19,302 bases of DNA from positions 1-19,302 of the forward strand of contig DJHS01000122.1 of the NCBI GenBank assembly GCA_002433235.1. The letters run 5' to 3'. Position numbers and translations under genes: made by a program. The stretch's first letter is position 1. The number at the start of each line of letters is the position of its first letter. Positions 14,528-19,302 of the stretch are shown one piece after another. Below the pieces are notes generated by a model. That model did no database searches, was not told the origin of the DNA, and saw only the letters and a list, made by a program, of their open reading frames with translations. This DNA is from UBA6614 sp002433235 (GTDB lineage Bacteria > Verrucomicrobiota > Verrucomicrobiia > Limisphaerales > UBA1100).

Positions 14528-16212
14528 ATGTCCTCACGGATCACTGACGAACTGGGCAAGCCCGACGCAGCATTCGAATCGTCACTGCGCCCTGCAGTCT
14601 TCTCGGAATTCGGCGGTCAAGACAAGGTGCGGGAGCGGCTGGAGATTGCCGTCACCGCCGCGCAACAGCGCAAGGAGCCGATCGATCACCTACTGCTGTC
14701 AGGCCCGCCGGGGTTAGGTAAGACGACCTTGGCCAACATCATCGCCAGGGCGATGGGCGGCAATCTGCGCGCCACCAGCGGGCCAACCATTGAAAAGGCT
14801 GCCGACCTCGCCGGCTTGCTCACCAATCTCGAAGAAGGCGATGTGCTCTTCATCGATGAAATCCATCGCATGNNNNNNNNNNNNNNNNNNNNNNNNNNNN
14901 NNNNNNNNNNNNNNNNNNNNNNNNNNNNNNNNNNNNNNNNNNNNNNNNNNNNNNNNNNNNNNNNNNNNNNNNNNNNNNNNNNNNNNNNNNNNNNNNNNNN
15001 NNNNNNNNNNNNNNNNNNNNNNNNNNNNNNNNNNNNNNNNNNNNNNNNNNNNNNNNNNNNNNNNNNNNNNNNNNNNNNNNNNNNNNNNNNNNNNNNNNNN
15101 NNNNNNNNNNNNNNNNNNNNNNNNNNNNNNNNNNNNNNNNNNNNNNNNNNNNNNNNNNNNNNNNNNNNNNNNNNNNNNNNNNNNNNNNNNNNNNNNNNNN
15201 NNNNNNNNNNNNNNNNNNNNNNNNNNNNNNNNNCTACCCCGCGATGGAGGATTACCAGCTGGACATCATCATCGATCAGGGCCCCAACGCCCGCAGCGTG
15301 CGCCTAAACCTGCCACGCTTCACGCTGGTCGGCGCCACCACCCGCAGCGGACTGCTTACCGCGCCGCTCCTAACACGCTTCCCTATTCGCGAGCGGCTCG
15401 ATTATTATTCGGCCGATCACATGACCCATATCGTCACGCGCTCGGCTGGTTTGCTCGACGTCAGCATCGATGAACAGGGCGCGTCCGAAATCGCCCGCCG
15501 CAGCCGTGGCACCCCGCGCATTGCCAACAACCTCCTGCGCCGCGTGCGCGATTACGCGCAGGTGAAAGGCGACGGCACCATCACCAACACCATTGCCGAC
15601 GCCGCGCTGGCCATGTTGGAGATCGACGGCCACGGCCTCGACGAAATGGACAAGCGCATCCTCGAAACGATTATCGTGAAATTCGGCGGCGGCCCCNNNN
15701 NNNNNNNNNNNNNNNNNNNNNNNNNNNNNNNNNNNNNNNNNNNNNNNNNNNNNNNNNNNNNNNNNNNNNNNNNNNNNNNNNNNNNNNNNNNNNNNNNNNN
15801 NNNNNNNNNNNNNNNNNNNNNNNNNNNNNNNNNNNNNNNNNNNNNNNNNNNNNNNNNNNNNNNNNNNNNNNNNNNNNNNNNNNNNNNNNNNNNNNNNNNN
15901 NNNNNNNNNNNNNNNNNNNNNNNNNNNNNNNNNNNNNNNNNNNNNNNNNNNNNNNNNNNNNNNNNNNNNNNNNNNNNNNNNNNNNNNNNNNNNNNNNNNN
16001 NNNNNNNNNNNNNNNNNNNNNNNNNNNNNNNNNNNNNNNNNNNNNNNNNNGCCGTCGGCGAGGAAGCCGACACGTTGGAGGAAGTTTACGAACCCTTCCT
16101 CATCATGGAAGGCTACCTCCAACGCACCCCTCAAGGCCGTACTGCTACTGAATTGGGCCACCAACGGCTGGGCCTGAAGCCGGGCAACGGACAGCAACAG
16201 ACCCTCCTGTAA
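14528..16212 (+). CDS. ruvB: Holliday junction branch migration ATPase RuvB (interrupted by two assembly gaps)
   Basis: RuvB is the hexameric motor that, with RuvA, drives branch migration of Holliday junctions. The first piece (14528-14872) has Walker A GPPGLGKTT (59-67) and Walker B VLFIDEIHRM (106-115). The middle piece (15234-15696) starts at YPAMEDYQLDIIIDQGP and covers sensor 1 (LVGATTRSGLL), the arginine-finger region and domain 2. The last piece (16051-16212) has AVGEE...EPFLIMEGYLQRTPQGR, the DNA-binding winged helix. Compared with E. coli RuvB, each N run replaces about eight residues only. The first N run breaks the reading frame, so automatic annotation will split the gene. ruvA and ruvC are not adjacent. 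Confidence 0.93.
14873..15233. other. Assembly gap (361 N)
   Basis: The run sits between EIHRM and YPAMED in ruvB, where the family normally has eight residues (about 23 nt missing here). Its length is not a multiple that keeps frame, so the N count is likely a scaffolding estimate. Confidence 0.95.
15697..16050. other. Assembly gap (354 N)
   Basis: The run sits between FGGGP and AVGEE in ruvB, where about eight residues (VGLDNLAA-like) are expected. The flanks remain in frame by chance because 354 is divisible by three. Confidence 0.95.
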
Positions 16213-16247
16213 ACCAGCGGAATCAGTGTCTTGGACTGACTTAAGAG

Positions 16248-16293
16248 GAAAACTAACTTTACAAATGGACGCCTATATGTAAAGTTAACTTTC
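16248..16293. repeat. 16-bp inverted repeat abutting the DUF4143 gene start
   Basis: The left arm (16248-16263) and right arm (16278-16293) match at 14 of 16 positions as inverted copies, with a perfect core TAACTTTACA / TGTAAAGTTA and a 14-nt spacer. The right arm ends at the base before the ATG at 16294. A purine-rich AAGAGG (16243-16248) lies just before the left arm. It could be an operator, an RNA hairpin controlling translation, or an end of a mobile unit. Confidence 0.75.
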
Positions 16294-17457
16294 ATGATTG
16301 AACGCCCGCATTGGCAGGATCGTTTGCAACAAGCATGGCGGAAGGCACCGGTGGCGTGGCTGGCAGGCGTACGGCGCGTGGGCAAGACCGTGTTGGCGCA
16401 ATCGATTGGTGACGCGGAGTTTTTGAACTGTGACCTACCCAGCAGCGAAGAGCGGTTGCGGGATCCCGAGGAGTTTTTTCGTTCGGTGAAAAAAGAAGTG
16501 GTGGTGCTGGATGAAGTGCACCAGTTGCCCGATCCCAGCCGGTTGCTGAAAATCGCGGCGGATGCGTTTCCCAAATTGAAAGTGCTAGCCACGGGTTCTT
16601 CCACCCTGCAAGCCACCAAAAAATTCCGCGACAGCCTCACGGGCCGCAAGCGGGAGGTGGTGTTGACGCCCGTGCTGGCGGAAGAGTTGCCTGCATTCGG
16701 CATCACTGATTTGCGCGATCGACTATTGCGGGGCGGACTGCCCCCTGCCCTGCTCGCAGAGACTCTCGAGCCCGAATTTTACGGCGAATGGTTCGACTCC
16801 TATTTTGCACGTGATGTGCAGGAGTTATTTGGCGTTGGCAAGCGTGCCAATTTTTTAAATTTACTTGAACTCGTATTGCGACAAAGTGGTGGCTTGATGG
16901 AGGTAACTTCAATGGCCAAGCATTGCGGCGCTACACGACCCACAGTGATGAACTGGCTGGATGTTTTTCAAATCACGCAAGTAGCCCGGTTGTTAAGACC
17001 ATATTCTGAAGGCGGACGACGGGAACTCGTGGCTCAGCCGAAGGTATACGGGTTTGACACAGGTTTTGTCTGTTATGCACGTGGCTGGAATGAGGTACGC
17101 CCCGAAGATTGCGGACAGCTTTGGGAGCATTTGGTGCTGGATACATTGCTTTCGTTACCGATCTCAAAGATTCATTTTTGGCGCGACAAGCAACAACGCG
17201 AGGTGGACTTTGTCGTTCCACGTGGCCGCGGTGTAGTCGATGCCATTGAATGCAAATGGTCTACGCATAGTTTTGAAACACGAGGGCTAAAGGCATTTCG
17301 AGACAATTACCCCAAAGGGCGAAATTATTTGGTCAGCCCACAGGCAAGTAAATCCTTCGTTCGCAAGCTGGACGGATTATCGGTTAAATTTATCGCTTCA
17401 GAAAGTCTACGCAAGGAATTCAGCCGATCGAATCCAAAGGCCATCACCCAATTGTAA
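16294..17457 (+). CDS. AAA ATPase of the DUF4143 (ATP-binding/nuclease-like) family
   Basis: The 387-residue product has an AAA ATPase N-terminal half: Walker A GVRRVGKT (25-32), Walker B EVVVLDEVH (68-76) and sensor-1-like LATGSST (98-104). A DUF4143 C-terminal half follows, with FYGEWFDSYFARDVQ (162-175), a predicted HTH-like stretch (205-225) and a PD-(D/E)xK-like end (WEHLV 277-281, REVDFVV 302-308, AIECKWS 317-323). Such proteins are widespread, patchily distributed and often transferred; their cellular role is not established, though toxin-antitoxin and defence links have been proposed. The ATG is fixed by the adjoining inverted repeat and lack of frame upstream. It is not functionally related to the neighbouring ruvB or carB, which suggests insertion. 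Confidence 0.88.
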   Translation: MIERPHWQDRLQQAWRKAPVAWLAGVRRVGKTVLAQSIGDAEFLNCDLPSSEERLRDPEEFFRSVKKEVVVLDEVHQLPDPSRLLKIAADAFPKLKVLATGSSTLQATKKFRDSLTGRKREVVLTPVLAEELPAFGITDLRDRLLRGGLPPALLAETLEPEFYGEWFDSYFARDVQELFGVGKRANFLNLLELVLRQSGGLMEVTSMAKHCGATRPTVMNWLDVFQITQVARLLRPYSEGGRRELVAQPKVYGFDTGFVCYARGWNEVRPEDCGQLWEHLVLDTLLSLPISKIHFWRDKQQREVDFVVPRGRGVVDAIECKWSTHSFETRGLKAFRDNYPKGRNYLVSPQASKSFVRKLDGLSVKFIASESLRKEFSRSNPKAITQL

Positions 17458-17486
17458 TCGGATTTGACCCATTAACGATTAGTCAA

Positions 17487-17687
17487 TTAAAACCCGCCAT
17501 CACCACCACCTCCTCCTCCACCATCGTTTCTAGTCACCCATAAATAGCACCCGAATGAAATTACGAATACCACTATGAAGACGATACTCACTACATCCGG
17601 ATCATCTTCTAAGAAGTTTGTCCTGATAACCCAAATAAATCCTGAAACCAAAGCCACACACAATAACATCCAATTTCTCTCATACAT
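17487..17687 (-). CDS. Small two-TM membrane protein with a poly-Gly tail
   Basis: This 66-residue frame has two hydrophobic spans (about 6-22 and 33-51) separated by an acidic LEDDPDVV loop, and ends in a Gly-rich DGGGGGGGDGGF tail. The ATG at 17687 has GAAAGG 6 nt upstream. Base composition is lower in GC than its neighbours, in line with a transferred or non-core stretch. No family is recognised. It may be real because of its clean topology, but short frames of this kind are easily spurious. Confidence 0.5.
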   Translation of the reverse strand: MYERNWMLLCVALVSGFIWVIRTNFLEDDPDVVSIVFIVVFVISFGCYLWVTRNDGGGGGGGDGGF

Positions 17688-17784
17688 ACAAGGCCTTTCG
17701 TCTTCTACTAATTTTCAATTATGACCGGGAGGCAGTTTATTCGTTGAACGGTCCGCCTACTACGCTTCTGCGGCACTGGTGAAC

Positions 17785-17815
17785 TTGTTCGCGACTCGTT
17801 CCATGCGGTTATAAT
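17785..17815 (+). promoter_or_regulatory. Possible carB promoter
   Basis: A perfect TATAAT (17810-17815) lies in a GC-rich setting, with TTGTTC (17785-17790) 19 nt upstream. Transcription would start near 17822 and give a leader of about 230 nt containing the whole composite repeat at 17832-17983. The rest of 17688-18052 has no convincing gene. Confidence 0.4.
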
Positions 17816-17831
17816 ATCAATTAACCCGGAC

Positions 17832-17983
17832 GTTCGCGAGGTGAAATGGGAGGGACAAGTTCCACCTTGTCCCTGTTTTTATCCTCACACAGAGACGCGG
17901 AGGATTGTTCTCTGCGTCTCCGCGCCTTCGCGTGAGATACAGGGGCGAGGTGGAACTCGCCCCTCCCGAGGAGCTCTGCGAAC
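17832..17983. repeat. Composite three-hairpin intergenic repeat
   Basis: Three consecutive hairpins are present. H1 is GGGACAAG/CTTGTCCC (17852-17873). H2 is an 11-bp stem with one G-T pair (17892-17902, 17910-17920) within CTCAC/GTGAG. H3 is GGGGCGAG/CTCGCCCC (17942-17963). The blocks 17848-17875 and 17940-17967 are inverted copies identical at 24 of 28 positions, and all four differences are two compensatory A-T to G-C pair swaps inside the stems. GTTCGC (17832) and GCGAAC (17978) form the outer boundary. Confidence 0.8.
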
Positions 17984-18052
17984 AACATTCGGCCGGTTTT
18001 TCCAGAAAACTCATGACAACGGCGCCGGTTTGCCGTTAAGTCTCCGCGGTTC

Positions 18053-19302
<1,250 letters not shown>

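Noticed and set aside
14873..15233. Frameshift or pseudogene call for ruvB
   Set aside because: The frame change is caused only by the arbitrary number of N; all three visible pieces match intact RuvB.
16248..17457. DUF4143 gene as an insertion sequence bounded by inverted repeats
   Set aside because: Both arms of the repeat lie upstream of the gene; no matching copy or target-site duplication is visible after 17457.
17832..17983. CRISPR array or tRNA-like structure
   Set aside because: The units are inverted, not direct repeats with uniform spacers, and no cloverleaf or CCA end can be drawn.

Overview
The window reads as a chromosomal segment of a Gram-negative bacterium of the PVC group, most likely Verrucomicrobiota. 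This is inferred from gene content, not from a marker-gene tree. It carries lipid A/LPS genes (lpxK, waaF), a Tat-exported DUF1501 protein of the kind abundant in Planctomycetota and Verrucomicrobiota, an EF-hand secreted protein, and moderately high GC. Two runs of N inside ruvB show that it is a scaffolded draft assembly, possibly metagenomic.

Layout. Positions 43-2294 (minus) hold an lpxK-waaF operon joined by a TAATG overlap. Position 2382 starts a divergent gene for an NfeD/ClpP-class membrane serine protease. Positions 3878-5277 (minus) hold an envelope-stress type operon: an ECF sigma factor, a small single-TM protein in the anti-sigma position, and a membrane-anchored Spy/CnrX-like protein. 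Upstream of it, behind a strong terminator, lies a secreted EF-hand protein with a long His/Gly/Pro/Arg-rich tail (5370-6380, minus). Positions 6617-10600 (plus) hold rpsU with a clear promoter and terminator, a CCA-adding/poly(A) polymerase family nucleotidyltransferase, an orphan NtrC-family sigma-54 activator, and serine acetyltransferase. Positions 10707-12863 (minus) hold DUF1501 and a CxxC-containing unknown protein. Positions 12963-16212 (plus) hold clpS, a DUF2017-like gene, aat and a gap-interrupted ruvB. Positions 16294-17457 hold a DUF4143-type AAA ATPase with an inverted repeat abutting its start codon. A small membrane protein and a composite hairpin repeat follow. The window ends inside carB.

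How the genes work together. lpxK and waaF serve lipid A and core assembly. clpS, DUF2017 and aat form an N-degron cluster: Aat creates N-terminal Leu/Phe degrons and ClpS delivers them to a Clp protease. The ECF operon probably senses an envelope signal. A shared ECF-type promoter motif, TGTAAC-N17-CGTCT, lies upstream of both the anti-sigma-like gene and the EF-hand gene, and suggests that the sigma factor controls both.

The most noteworthy signals are that ECF motif pair, several promoters placed so that transcription would begin at the start codon (leaderless mRNAs), the inverted repeat touching the DUF4143 start, and a three-hairpin repeat before carB whose outer hairpins differ only by compensatory base-pair swaps. 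I see no tRNA, rRNA, CRISPR array or intact insertion sequence.
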